DNA of 64,000 nucleotides, from positions 434,001-498,000 of the forward strand of contig JAUKUA010000010.1 in the NCBI GenBank assembly GCA_030549175.1. Reading direction: 5' to 3'. The notes under the pieces were generated by a model that did no database searches, was not told the DNA's origin, and saw nothing but the letters and a program-made list of their open reading frames with translations. Position numbers and translations under genes: made by a program. This document shows positions 32,197 to 43,411 of this stretch, piece by piece (the first letter of the stretch is position 1; each line of letters starts with the position of its first letter). This DNA comes from Lasiosphaeris hirsuta. Lineage: Eukaryota; Ascomycota; Sordariomycetes; Sordariales; Lasiosphaeriaceae.

Positions 32197-34057
32197 ACGT
32201 GCGTGATAAGCGAGCGGGCCAGACAAGCGAACGGGCCACTTTTCCACCACCCACCACAACTATCCTTAATTACACAACCATAACACTAAGAATTTACAAT
32301 AACTGAATTAGAAACAGATGAATCAGACGATTCTACAGCCTCCTTGCACGTGCGTACATTATGGCCAGGCTTTCCACACACACCACAACACTGAATCTTC
32401 GTACGTGACCCCCTTACACCACCACCACTTTGTCATGTTTCCTGGCCTAACTGCTTATCCACAGCCCTCTGATCTAGTAGATCCTATGCCTCTTATACAG
32501 TAAGTGACCCTCTAAGCTACACACGTGTTCTTTTGGCTCTCTGTCGCTTACTAAGGCCCTCATTAGCCATTCGTAGTATTAAGACCTCCGTACGTAGAAG
32601 AGCTACCTCGTATATTACAGCTATTGTACCTTTGGTTAATCGATCTATAGTAGTTAATATTGAGGTTAGAGAGCTACTTTAATAGTTAGAAATTTAAGTT
32701 TTAATAAGCGTTGACTGTAAGGTAGCCTCTCGAGGGTTATGTGGCGTTTGGGAGACCTAAGGTAGTATGGTAGTTAGGCTTGATATAAGAGATGTTAGAG
32801 TTCAAATGTATATATCTAGGTTAGATATCACCCTTTCTAGGTCACACGACATAAGGCCAGCTCCGGCAAAACCCCCCTAGATGTTCTTTTCTGTCATTAA
32901 AGTAAAAAATGTCTCTCTGAATGTATAAAGAAACTTCAACTTGTTGATGTATGTGATACTTATCTGTATGAATTGCTTAATTTGGCGGCCATATGCCTTC
33001 TTTAACGGGCTAAAACATCTAACATCTAAGGGCTAGAGTATATGTAAAAAGTACGGAAACATACAAAGTGAAATAATATTATACTCTTTATAATACTTAT
33101 CGAATTCTTCGGAGTGGTAGCTTTCGTAGCCATCGAGGATTAATAGCCGGTATATACCTTTTATACGAGATACTATGTAAAAATCAAAGTATTAAATCTA
33201 ATCTATATCTTTCTCATTCATAATTTAGCCATTTTCGGTTGTTATAATACGCTAGTCGGCCGAGAGATTATACTCTTTATACTAGTTAGTAAGGTAATAT
33301 TACCTAGCTAAGATAATATATGATAAGATAACCTAGCCTCGAGCATTTACTCCTTAGATAATTATAATCTACACTCGATTACTTGGCTAGGTCTTTTTAG
33401 CCTTATTAAGACTATCTAAGGTAGTAACTACCATGTAGGCCATAATAATACCTATCATAAACCTAGTCTCGTTGAAGTTATATACATTATCATTAAGAAT
33501 GCCATATTTGACCCTTATATTATATATAAGTATAAACTACTTACGAATAATCTTTAGATCTTCGTATTTAGCCCTCTGATAGTCGTATTTACGCGTAAAA
33601 CGCGTCCGAAGTTCTAGTTGGCGCTTGACGAAGTTGTGAGCCTAGCGTATGCCGACAGAGGGCACGTCACGTTCGTGTAGTAATTGGTTAGCTATATCTT
33701 CTATATAACAAAGCCGAGGGTGGAATGTACGTGAGTATAGCTCAATTATATATCGAACAATCGTTCTCTCTTCCAAATCCGTAAGTTTACGTGAGTTGGC
33801 TGGAATATCGTGTCGTGTAGGCCGACCATTACGTCGGCTAGTAAGTGTAGTACGACTAACTTCGTAGATATCGGCTGCGGTTCGTAAGCTTAGCTTTTCG
33901 TCTTTTTCAAGGCTCTGGAGGGCCATGATAATGTTTGCTTCATTTGAAGAAGTTGCCATTGTGGATGGTTGAGAAAAGTGATGTTTTGTGCAAAGGTGGT
34001 GCGACGCGTAAAAAGTGGCCCGTTCACTTGTCTGGCCCGCTCGCTTATCACGCACGT
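32197..34057 (-). mobile_element. Fot1/pogo-like DNA transposon, second family
   Basis: Near-perfect terminal inverted repeats of about 47 bp start ACGTGCGTGATAAGCGAGCG and run to GGGCCACTTTT. TA lies just outside each end (32195-32196 and 34058-34059). Total length is 1861 bp. The interior from about 32480 to 33640 is A+T-rich with many stops, i.e. RIP-hit, while the ends are preserved. These TIRs share ACGTGCGTGATAAG and the overall layout with a small MITE at 59835-60030. Confidence 0.9.
32700..33959 (-). pseudogene. pogo/Fot1-type transposase, inactivated by RIP
   Basis: It starts at ATG 33959 (minus): MATSSNEANIIMALQSLEKD, then a psq/CENP-B-like helix-turn-helix region with LRTAADIYEVSRTTLTSRRN. 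Later parts are recognisable only through stops. Near 33000 the family block HIL*PLDVRCFSPLKKAYGR (Q replaced by a stop) and YINKLKFL appear, followed by GGFAGAGLM near 32870. The stop-for-Gln change in HILQPLDV is the C-to-T change expected from RIP. It cannot encode an active enzyme. Confidence 0.75.
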
Positions 34058-34411
34058 TATACAGAGTATCTCTTTACACTTCAGCCGACGTGTCACTTAT
34101 ACTATAACCCCCTATATAATAATATAATAACCCCGTTTAAGGCTAGTGATATATAATACAGGCCGTATAGCATTCCTAAAAAGGCCTTCTTGAATTCCTC
34201 AATGGCATACCTTTATATTAAGGCAACTGACAATGCAGTTGCGGTCTCTCACGATGTAGTTAAAGCCTCTCTCTAATGATGCGATTGTGTAAGAGTACAA
34301 AGTAGTGGTGGGTGGGGTCATGGTGTAAGTGGGACGGGGGCTATGGTGTAATGGGGCGTTTTTAATCATACCTGACGCCTACCTAGCAGGGCATCAACAA
34401 AGGGTATCACG
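34058..34411. other. no gene recognised
   Basis: Short spacer between the pogo element and the membrane-protein gene. It holds AT-rich sequence near 34080-34160 and a GTGGTGGGTGGGG stretch near 34305. Nothing else is supported. Confidence 0.5.
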
Positions 34412-35983
34412 TCATTCCTTTTGCGAATAATGCACACTCACATCCCCCGTCCTCTTCCTTTCCCCCTCCCTATAACCCCCGTCCCCCTCCATCTCCCCCT
34501 TCCCAACACCCTCCAGAATCTCCCTCACCCCCCTTCCTTTCAACCACCCCGGAATCCGTCCTACAACCCTCTCCTCCCCCGCCGTCTCCACGGGACTCAA
34601 CGTCACCGGCCCCCTTTCCAGCCCCCACCACCCGAACATCATCCCTGCCAACATCCCCGCCGCGGCAACCATAGTCGCAATGCCCACCCCGAGAAACCTC
34701 GCTTCTACTCTGTACACCAGCGCGGATACCGTCCGCTGCGCAGGGAATGTTTGGCGCGTCTCAGTCGCTGCTACACGGAGGGATGCGCGGAGGGAGAACT
34801 CGTAGAGTGTTTGCAGGGTGTATGATATTGGTGGGGACCAGAGGAGTGCGCATTGTGGGGGAAGGACGGTGGTAGGGGGGGCTGAAGGGAGGAAGAACAA
34901 GTCGGCTGCGAGGGCAGGGCCGCGGTACGAGGTTCGGTTGGTAGAGGGGGTGTAAGTCTTTATGGCGTTGTCGGTGAGGCGGGTGCGTGCGAAGGCGGCG
35001 AGGGCGGGGAGGAGGTTGGTGTCGTTGTTAGGGGTGGTGGATAGCGAAGAGGTGGTGCGGAGGATGAGGGTTGAGTTGGAGAGGGTGATGGGGTAGTGGA
35101 CGGATGCGGGGACGAGGGTGCAAGTTGTGGCGGTGAGGGTTGCGGTGCAGGAGGGGGAGACGGAGGAGATGTGTGTTGTGCTGAGGAGGAGGGTGGTATT
35201 GGAGGGAGAGAGGATGTTGACGAGGAAGACGGTGGCGTTGTTGGTGGTGGTTGTTGCGAGGTCGAGCGTGGATTGGGATGAGGTGCAGGTGTAGCTGAAA
35301 CCGGCGCCGAGGACGTAGCCATCGCAAGTGCCAGTGTTTGTTCCTGAGCAGGGGCTGTCGTTGGTGGGACGGTCGGGATTTAGGTTGGTGGTCATGGGTG
35401 CGCCGCGGAACCAGTCCTGGATGAGGGGGAGGCCGTTGGCTTGGAAGCCGACTGGGGTTCCGATCCCTGTGCCGTTGCCCATGGTCTGGTTGCCGAACCA
35501 ACCGTCCGGGATGCGGCTCGCGAGGTTGAGCGAGATTTGCTCGGTGCTGATGACCTGGCTGGTGTCTTGGTAGCTTGACCGTTGGAGAAGAGGCCCACTG
35601 GAGAATTGGAGCATGTAAGCGAGTGATGCTAGCAGAGCCACATTTCTAGCCTCGGGACCGGAACGCATGGCGCTGACGAGGCTTAGGACACGTCCGCGAT
35701 CCCAGATATAGTGTAGCTGGGCCAGGTCGACGCCCCGCGAGACAGACAGCCAAAACCGGATGGCAACGCCGGTCGCGAGGGCAGCGCTGAAAGCAATGTT
35801 GGATATCGCCGAGAAGATGGCGAGCAGCACTGTTGGCTGTATCGACCACGATGAGACCAGGCCGTTGTGTGAAACCGCCACGAGAATCCCAGAAGCCGCG
35901 GCACATCCAAGCAGACTGACGACCGCCGCAATGCCCAGCCACGGGACCTTGTGGAGGAATGACTCAGGTCTGCTGATTGACAT
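34412..35983 (-). CDS. DUF3176-like fungal membrane protein, 523 aa
   Basis: Single open frame from ATG 35983. Hydrophobic segments lie at about residues 16-37 and 49-72, and another at about 440-465. Between the first two sits WSIQPTVLLAIFSAISNIAFSAAL, the pattern of DUF3176-type fungal membrane proteins, followed by FWLSVSRGVDLAQLHYIWDRG. The long middle part (about 140-400) is Ser/Thr/Asn-rich with many N-x-S/T sequons, suggesting an extracytoplasmic glycosylated loop. The C-terminal tail is charged and Gly/Glu-rich. Function of the family is unknown. The strand is supported by coding-like periodicity; GC-rich antisense frames at 34421-35501 are shadows. Confidence 0.8.
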   Translation of the reverse strand: MSISRPESFLHKVPWLGIAAVVSLLGCAAASGILVAVSHNGLVSSWSIQPTVLLAIFSAISNIAFSAALATGVAIRFWLSVSRGVDLAQLHYIWDRGRVLSLVSAMRSGPEARNVALLASLAYMLQFSSGPLLQRSSYQDTSQVISTEQISLNLASRIPDGWFGNQTMGNGTGIGTPVGFQANGLPLIQDWFRGAPMTTNLNPDRPTNDSPCSGTNTGTCDGYVLGAGFSYTCTSSQSTLDLATTTTNNATVFLVNILSPSNTTLLLSTTHISSVSPSCTATLTATTCTLVPASVHYPITLSNSTLILRTTSSLSTTPNNDTNLLPALAAFARTRLTDNAIKTYTPSTNRTSYRGPALAADLFFLPSAPPTTVLPPQCALLWSPPISYTLQTLYEFSLRASLRVAATETRQTFPAQRTVSALVYRVEARFLGVGIATMVAAAGMLAGMMFGWWGLERGPVTLSPVETAGEERVVGRIPGWLKGRGVREILEGVGKGEMEGDGGYREGERKRTGDVSVHYSQKE

Positions 35984-36203
35984 TTTGTCGTGTTTTTTTT
36001 TTTGCGGGTATATATATGTTGAGAGTGAAGTTGATGTTTATGACCACCACAAACAATCCAAGAGGATATGCGGCTCACGCGAAGACTGGTCTATCTATAC
36101 CCAGTGCTATGAGTGATATATGGATCAGTATTTCTCCGAGCTGAATAGCTGAGCCGCGATCGGGAGCATACCCGGTCTGAATTAAGAGTTGGGTTGACCC
36201 GTC

Positions 36204-36415
36204 GCCAATACCATTCGCGGGTCCTTCTCCGACGGGGAAAGTGCCGGCCCTTCAGGGCTGAGTCCCAACAGCAAGAGATCGGCACCTCGCTTTAATTCAA
36301 CCATCCCAGGCTGCCAATAAACTCTGTGGGTTCCACCCCGTCCGGTGAATGCCAGCACTTCGGCACTGAGTCCTAGTAGCAAGCAATCTGCACTTTAATT
36401 CCACCATCTCGGAAG
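36204..36415. repeat. imperfect tandem duplication, unit about 110 bp
   Basis: Two adjacent diverged copies are seen. CCAATACCATTCGCGGGT...TTTAATTCAACCATCCC (36204-36306) is followed by CCAATAAACTCTGTGGGT...TTTAATTCCACCATCTC (36315-36413). Both contain CTGAGTCC.A.AGCAAG. It lies in the region between the membrane-protein gene and the small secreted protein gene. No coding role is evident. Confidence 0.7.
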
Positions 36416-36684
36416 CTTAATCAAGCTTCGCCAATGGCACAGCGTCTCCCACGGGCCAAGATGCGGGGCCCAGATTGTTTAGATTCGGCCGAGACGGGTT
36501 GCGAAGCACAGCCACTCTGTTGCAACCCACACAAGTCTACAGCGTATGACTGAGTTTTATTGATAAGTAGCATAAGAAGCTTCATTTTCTAGAGTGGGTC
36601 GGAATGAAGAAAAGAATTGTCCAAGGACGGAACTTGAAATCTACAACACTTTACAGACAAACACTACTTAAATTCTGCAGCACC

Positions 36685-37075
36685 ATGCGCCTGTCATTCT
36701 GCATCGCCACGGCATTGCTCCCGACTACGCTTGCTATGCCTGGAGTGTTTGCAGCGGGATCTGTGGAGCCAAACGGCCAATGTGGGGGGTCCCCATGTTC
36801 GACGGCGGTGAGTCAACTGATACGGAATCATAATCTTGAAAATCCAGACTTACGTCTCCATCGCCGCAGAAGAAACCCAATTACTCAGCCCTCTCCGCGT
36901 GTGTGGTCGATTGCGCAAATGGAGGTGTAAGCGCCTACATACCCACTCACTGTCCTCTATCGAGTCAAGACTGATAAAATCATAGTGTTCTGCCAGTTGC
37001 CGTAGACTAGCACAAGGTCTGAGAGGTACACTTAGTGGCAAGGGGTGTTATGAGGTCTGCGCAAATGGGACTTGA
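36685..37075 (+). CDS. small secreted cysteine-rich protein, 89 aa, 8 Cys in the mature part
   Basis: Three exons: 36685-36807, 36870-36926, 36986-37075 (introns GTGAGT...GCAG and GTAAGC...ATAG). The sum is 270 nt and phases agree. The ATG has a CACC context. Residues 1-24 (MRLSFCIATALLPTTLAMPG...) form a typical signal peptide. The mature part has cysteines at 33, 38, 52, 56, 61, 65, 81 and 85. The spacing is C-x4-C-x13-C-x3-C-x4-C-x3-C-x15-C-x3-C, with three CxxxC pairs. This is the profile of an apoplastic effector or antimicrobial peptide. A family could not be named. An alternative donor two bases upstream would give a shorter 5-Cys form; the 8-Cys model uses the better donor. A start at 36604 would bury the signal peptide and is less likely. 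Confidence 0.7.
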
Positions 37076-39366
37076 AGAAATACCGATGCACAAAATGTTA
37101 CATTTCTACAACAGGTGCACTAGATACTGTAACCTCATGTGATAATCTCATCAACATTCACACTGGCCCACTTCTTAGTAATAAACATAGCTTTATTAAG
37201 ATCCCCAAGGGCTCAATAAGTTATTACACCCCAGGGCCTGTAATTAGTCCAGGTGGTCCCATAGTGGATCCTGTTAGCTTCTGTTATAACTTAAGCTGTG
37301 AAAGGAATACCAAACAACAGTTCGCAGCCCTAAGAAATTAACTCGATGGAATCGCATGGGCCGCGTAAGGTTCACATCTAGTGGTTTTTGCACTCACACA
37401 GTTAGACTTGCAGCAAGATGCATCGGAGTGTACAGCCATACTTGTACCTTAGGCAGAAAAAGTCTCACATCTCCAATCCCTAAATACACACTAACACCGG
37501 ACAGGGTTTGTAGCCATTAAAGGGAAGTGGCAAATCTCCAAGCCATATACTGTATCAAGGTTAAAATATACTTACACTTATTCCTTTAGACAGCCCTATG
37601 CCTCTTCATCAAAGTAAGTCAAGTGACAAAGTCATTGTAAAAGGAGCTATTAAGTCCTTCGCCACAACACAGACAATGTCAAAAATAAAACTCTCCACAT
37701 AACAGACAAAACCTTGGTAACTATGTAGGTATAAAGCCCTAGATATAAAGCCTAATCGGGGTTTCAATTGTCAACCAGCGCACTCTCCAACACCCACGTA
37801 CTGCCCATAGTGTAATATTTAAAATGGGCTACAAGACAATGCCAGTATTGTCAGAAGGAAGGTGTGGCCAACCGAGCTGAAAGGAGCTCAGCTGAGCTGA
37901 GCCATGGTGTAGGTGACTGAGCTGAGATGAGCTCGGGGGAGCTGAACTAACGTAGTTAGTTCAGCTACTGTGGGCCACCATTTGCCCCAACCTTGCCACC
38001 ATTCACAGCTATAATAGAGATCTCCCTAGCAAAGCCAGAGAGCCACAGAACACACACAAGCAATACAATCACGCAGTTGCAACCCCATCTATTTCACCCG
38101 AATCCAGTGTGCCGCGCTTCTGACAAGTATCAGGGAACGGCAATCCAATTTCTAGCATCCCCCGGGCCTCTTCTACCACGACATACATTGTCTCCCCAGG
38201 CAGTTCGTTTCACCTCGATAACAGCCCTCCTTCTCTCAACAACACCCCTCAACTTCTTAACAGAACACCTGGCTTTATTAACAACACCCCTTTTAAAAAG
38301 GAAAAAGAGGGTAAGTAGCAGCAGGCCATCACATACCTACACCTTAATAAAGGCCTTCCTAAGTCCACAAAAGCAGACCTACATACCCTTATCCCTAGCA
38401 TCCAAGACGGCGGGCTTGGCCTGGTACATTGGACTAGTGTAGGATAGTACATAACATCCTAGTTTAATCCGTAGTATACATAGGAGTATCCTAGCTCTAA
38501 CACTGGGACGGTATTTAATATACGAGTACATGTTATGGCATAGTACATAACATACTAGCACCTAGAATATACCAGTGCATAATAGACTAACTGTGACGGC
38601 ATCTACATTTCTTTGTGAGAGAGTCTGTCAACCAGGAAGAGCCGGCGAATTGCAGGCTTAGCAATTGCCACTTCCGCTATCCAACCCTCTCGGGGGGATG
38701 CAGAGCGACTCGGAATGATTCCATATCTTGAGAAAGGTCCATGTCTTGAGAAAGGTCCATGTCTTGGGATCAAACTCGGCTGTTGAGGACATGTCGTTGA
38801 AGAGTTAGATTTGATTCAGCAGCCGACTAGGCAGGTAGATAAATAGCTGAGACATTCGATGCCGCCTGTGGTCTTCACACCGCAGCCTGTCTCATCTTGG
38901 AGACTTTTGATTGGAGAAAACCAAAATCAGACACCAAAGCGGCTCCCCCTCCAGCTGCCTCCGCGAGCGGGGAAGTGCACGTCCCTCGATGAGAGGGCGG
39001 GGAAGGTACTCCAAAAAGATTATCTGAAGACGAGCTGGCATTGGCGAGTGCCCGCGTACGTGCGGCGGGACCAGCACAGCTACAGCGCCTGCGTGCTAAC
39101 AAAATCGGATGTTGTTTTGCGACGTGGCTAGTTAGACAAGGACGGCGCAGAGCCCAGCGGTCGTGCGAAAAACAATTACACTTGCGACAAAGCCAGAGCC
39201 CCGCACCCCTTACAATAGGTGGTGATGATTGGCCCAGCATTATTATCAAGGGCAACCCCCTTTAACAATAATTAGGAGGCTAAACCCTTCAGGAAGTCAC
39301 AGGACAACGCGACTAGGTGGTGGTGGTGCGAGGTCCCAAAACTGGGCCCTCACAACTCCGTCCCCA
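37076..39366. other. no gene recognised; short repeats
   Basis: A palindrome-rich stretch of AGCTGAGCT-like units lies at 37875-37975. A 149-codon plus-strand frame (37993-38442) shows low-complexity composition and no domain. CATAGTACATAACAT-like words recur at about 38435 and 38540. A CTTGAGAAAGGTCCATGT unit is repeated at 38728-38766. A minus-strand 126-codon frame (39255-38875) overlaps plus-strand frames. None is convincing as a gene. Confidence 0.45.
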
Positions 39367-39512
39367 ATTTAGACCGTGGCAACTATAGCCGAGGTAGCCC
39401 AGAACAGTGCCCCCCTCGCTCAGTCTGGCTCAGTCTGGCTCAGGCTAAGGCGGCAAACTGCTCAGTTCAGAAGAAGGAAAAGGAAATTCGCCGTATCGAT
39501 TTTAGTGTAGTA
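39367..39512 (-). repeat. dispersed repeat, copy 2
   Basis: Inverted partner of 5058-5195. It shares TGGCAACTATAGCCGAGG, GGCTCAGGCTAAGGCGGC and the TCGATTTTAG end. Here CTCAGTCTGG is duplicated once more than in the other copy. No coding capacity. Confidence 0.7.
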
Positions 39513-39966
39513 GCGGTTTAACATTCTCTCGGTGAGTTAGGAACCATGGACACATAGTATTGCGGTGGAAGATGTCTTCCTCGATGATAGAAGCAAGCAC
39601 CAAGTCAAGATAGCTTTCAATTGCACCAACCGTCTTGTATCGTGCCCCGAAAAAGACCTCGAATACACATGCTAAGGACGCCCACTAGGTGTCCCAAGAA
39701 CCACTCCCTGGACCGTAAATGCGACAAGCGTAATGACTTTGTGACTTTGTCAATCACTCCATCCACGGACGACCAACAAACCACCCGCCACCACCAACAG
39801 GGGAGTTGCCGCATCTTTAGGATAGTTATCCGCGGTCTGCTACAAGTCTAGATAGTCTTGGTATGAATGTGTGTAATTGCCGCTCACCCTCCTACTATCC
39901 CCCTATTCCTGAGCCCGTCAAGCGCCTCTGTTGCTCTCCTTCACTCTGGCATAAAGACCCTGGCAA
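39513..39966. other. no gene recognised
   Basis: 3' flank of the minus-strand RhoGEF-Ras gene. Short overlapping open frames at 39617-39851 show no domain. No polyadenylation signal could be fixed. Confidence 0.4.
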
Positions 39967-42900
39967 TTAGGGCACGAAATAGGATTTCTCCTCGCGATCA
40001 AACCTTCGTATCTCCCTAACGAGATCAAAGAAAGCCTCCTCCACATTGTACTCCTCCTTTACGTCGGCCTCGAGGAACGGACAGCCAATTGAGTCGGCCA
40101 AGGCCTTACCCTCGTCAAAACTGACTTGTCTCTCGTTCTCCTCTCGGCATTTGTTTCCGACAACTATCATCGGGTAATACTCTTTGTCCTTGACCCTGAG
40201 AACTTGCTTCGAGTATAAGAGAACATCCTCGAAGGAGTCACGAAAGGTAATGCTATACATCAGCATAAAGCCATCGCCTGATCTGAAGTACTGTTCTCTC
40301 ATAGCAGAATACTCCTCTGCACCAGCCGTGTCTAGTACGTCTAGAATGGCGACCTCGTCATCGATGATGCATTCTCTGCGATAAGTCTCCTTGCTGATTA
40401 TTAGGCCGTAGGAGGGATCGGCACCGCTGCTAAAAAACTAAGGTACATAAGGTACCCGTCAGAGCCTCCATCAATGGACAGGGAAGGAAAGGAAGCCGAG
40501 AACTCACCCGCAACGTAAATGCACTCTTGTCTACGTCCACACCACCTATGACTACAATCATGTACTCTTTCCTATGTCTGTCGATAGGGCGGCCGACAGA
40601 GCCGTAGATACCCGAACTTGAAATCCAAAGCGCGTTTAGCTCTGTGACCCAAGTATGACACCGTGACTCGAGTGTTAATATCGCGGTGAAATGTCTATGC
40701 GGTACATACGGCAACTGGCCGTTGTGCAGCCCTTCCCAGGCGATTGAAAATCCTTTTGTCCCTAGAAAGTAAAGTACTCCGTCCGGCGTTAGCTGGCTGA
40801 CACCAAATGTTATGGGTTGTGATTTTTTCTTGGCGTACCTCCCTCTAACAGATTGACCTCCCGCAGTTGTTCAATATTAATAACGTTGGCGATGCGCAAT
40901 TGCTGAAAGACCCATCGCTTATCTGCCAGTTTCTGTCGTCCTTTAAGCTGAAGATCTCGCTTCTGCTGTTTCCGCGGGGCGACATGCACCAATGCGCGCT
41001 CGAAAAGAAAAAGCTGGGCCGGTTCCTGAGCAGCAATCGATGTCAGACCATATTTCGAGGTGATTGACCATCCGGAGCTTGTAGAACTGATTCTCTCACA
41101 GCCAACGGCTTCTGGTCGTCAATCTTGACGACGGCCGAGTCCTCAAATAAAAGCATATCTCTGACAGCACCATCACCAAGCGTCGCCTGGTCTTCCTCAT
41201 CCAATGCCGCAAGCAGAGCTGTCTTGGTTTCGCCGAGCGCTTGGGCTTCTTTGGAGACGCGGCTAGCCTCCGCAACCTCTCGCACTGCTCTTTTTGCTTG
41301 GTGGACATGAGGATCGTCGTTGTGTTGAGCCAGTTCCTGAGCCGGGCTTGTTAGTTTCGTGCTTCAGGAAATTCAGGACAACCATACTTCGAGAAACGCC
41401 TCATACGAATCCAGCCTATGTGATGGAGCCGAGATGACACTTATTGCGTCAACGATGTGCTCTACGAGTCCATCGGGGGCACCCGTGGAGCGTGAGAGAG
41501 CTGTTTTGAGCGCCATGGCTGCTCGCAAGGCCGACTTGACATGCTTCTCGCCAGATATGAAGCTTGAGTAGGGGTCCTTAGCCGTTACTCCCCAGTCGCA
41601 GAAGAGAGAAGCCCACGGCTGGTTGTGGATGAGGTATGAGTTCGGAGCTAAACCCTCTAACCGTAGCAGGAATCGCCGTTGGATATCAACAAGAACACGA
41701 ACCGTTGGGAAGACGGCTGCCGCTGCCTCTATGTCATCTGCGAGAACAATGCCGTGTAATTGCACTTGCTCTTTCAATCCGTACAAGCGTTCGAGTTGGG
41801 TTAGATAAAGCCTCTCATTCCGGAGTAGCTCTTCGGTCGCGAGCATCGTTGGCGACGGCGAGCCTGAGAAGATCTGTGCTTCGGGGAGGGAGTCAAAATC
41901 TACAGCATTGATCTTTCCTGCAGCTGCAAGTCTGGATAGTAGCAGTCTCACAACCCGGAGGACCTGAGAAGGGGCTTCTGTTAGCAAAGAAACTCTCTCC
42001 GCTTCCCCACAGCGGAAATTAATTATACCTTGACATGACCGGTCGTGTCGTCATCAAAAAGGTCCCGCACAGTGAAGCAATCAACAGCCTTCAAGTCCAA
42101 GCGGTTGAGGCAAGCCTTGATGAACTTGGCGATTGCGATTTGTACGTCTTTTGGCTCGTGAACCTGGGACTGTCGGTAATGTGACCACTCTTGCTGGACC
42201 CCGTACAGTTGTTCGAATAACATCAAGAGAGGGCCACCGTTTCGAAATACCGTTATCAGAACCGATAACGGGTCCGCATTTTTGGGAAGTGCGGATGACC
42301 GCATCACAGCGATGGTCTCCTTGAACTTACAATCCGAAAGCTGGGATAGCTCCCGTTCCGCTTCCACACATTCATGGTAGATGGACCTGGAGAACGCCTG
42401 ACTGGTGGCCGACACTTTGCTGACTGCCTGCTCCAGCCCGCCGTAATGTTGCGGGTTCGTGATGTCGCCGGGGTAGATAGGCAGCGCCAGCACGGAAATG
42501 TCGGAGATATTGCTGAGACTCATGCCGGAAAAGACTGACCAGCCATAACTGCGGGCGACTGAAGACCGCATCGAGAAGTCCATAGTATCCCTCTTGATGC
42601 GGCGATAGACACGGGAAGCTTTGAGATCTTTTTCGAAAGGCAGCTCAAAGAGGGAGCGGCGGTTTCCTGCGTTTGCGTCTGGCTGGGTCGTACCAGTAGG
42701 GGCGGTCGTGGCGCTCTGTGGGGGGAGGGACTGAAACGGCGCTCTCTGTTGTGATGGGTTGCTGAATGCCGCGTCTTTAATGTCGGCACCGAGGAATGCC
42801 TCAGCCAAGAGTGGGTTGTTTTGGAAAATAGCCTCCATGTAGGACATTAGCTGCTTCTGACCTTCTTCGGCGCGGGTCTGGGAATCACTTTGAAGGAAGG

Positions 42901-43411
42901 TTAGTGACGGAAATTAAAAAAAAAAAAAAAAAAAAAAAAAGGTGTGTATGTGGCTATACCTGTGCAAGATGCTCAAGATACAGTTTGCAGACAGCTTGAA
43001 AGCCTGGAGTCTGTCGCAGAAGGACAGCAATGCGCCCTTCTTCCTCACCCACTGCATCGACGACAGCAAGCGGGCGCGCGAGCTTGAGGACTCAGGCGGC
43101 GGCAATGTCTGCAGCAGGGCACCGAGATCGGAGAACAGGAGAACGCCATCGGTGAGAACGGCGCGGAGTTGGTCAACCTGGATGAGCGACGCATACTTGA
43201 CGCGCGTGGCGCCAAGCGGGCCCGAGAGATTGGTTGCTAGCTGATCCAGTGCCGTGACGATTGTTCTGACGGCAAGAACCTCGGAGAGGACCTGCGTGGC
43301 GATCTTGGGCGCATCCTTGGTCGCCGTCACAAAGGGCCCGAGGATCTTGATGGCCTCGGACGCAGCCGTGATGATGCCGGCCACCGAGGCGATGACGCTA
43401 AGCGGATCCAT
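39967..43411 (-). CDS. NLR-type N-terminus + Cdc24-like CH-DH-PH + Ras-like GTPase fusion, 1011 aa
   Basis: Exons (minus order): 43411-42960, 42887-42029, 41963-41388, 41336-41100, 41025-40839, 40761-40508, 40437-39967. The sum is 3036 nt with every phase consistent and no internal stop. Residues 1 to about 150 ([20 protein letters not shown]) are the PF17111-type N-terminal domain of fungal NLRs. About 265-300 contains the [18 protein letters not shown] module. About 356-455 is a Cdc24-type CH domain ([19 protein letters not shown]). About 480-675 is a DH (RhoGEF) domain ([17 protein letters not shown]). About 690-835 is PH ([15 protein letters not shown], then [14 protein letters not shown]). 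Instead of the PB1 domain of Cdc24, residues about 836-1011 form a Ras-like domain: GGVDVDKS (843-850), [28 protein letters not shown]. Its key residues are degenerate and there is no CAAX tail. Intron 1 contains 25 consecutive T on the coding strand. It probably links a recognition N-terminus to Rho/Cdc42 signalling (inference). Confidence 0.85.

Noticed and set aside
34421..35573. Several long GC-rich open frames on both strands within the membrane-protein gene
   Set aside because: They are proline/serine or glycine low-complexity shadows of the minus-strand gene, which alone has membrane segments, sequons and a proper start.
40430..40714. A separate Ras gene starting at 40714 or 40561
   Set aside because: The upstream sequence reads in frame as the end of a PH domain ([11 protein letters not shown]) joined by a normal intron to the DH/PH exons, so a fusion is more economical; a separate gene remains the main alternative.
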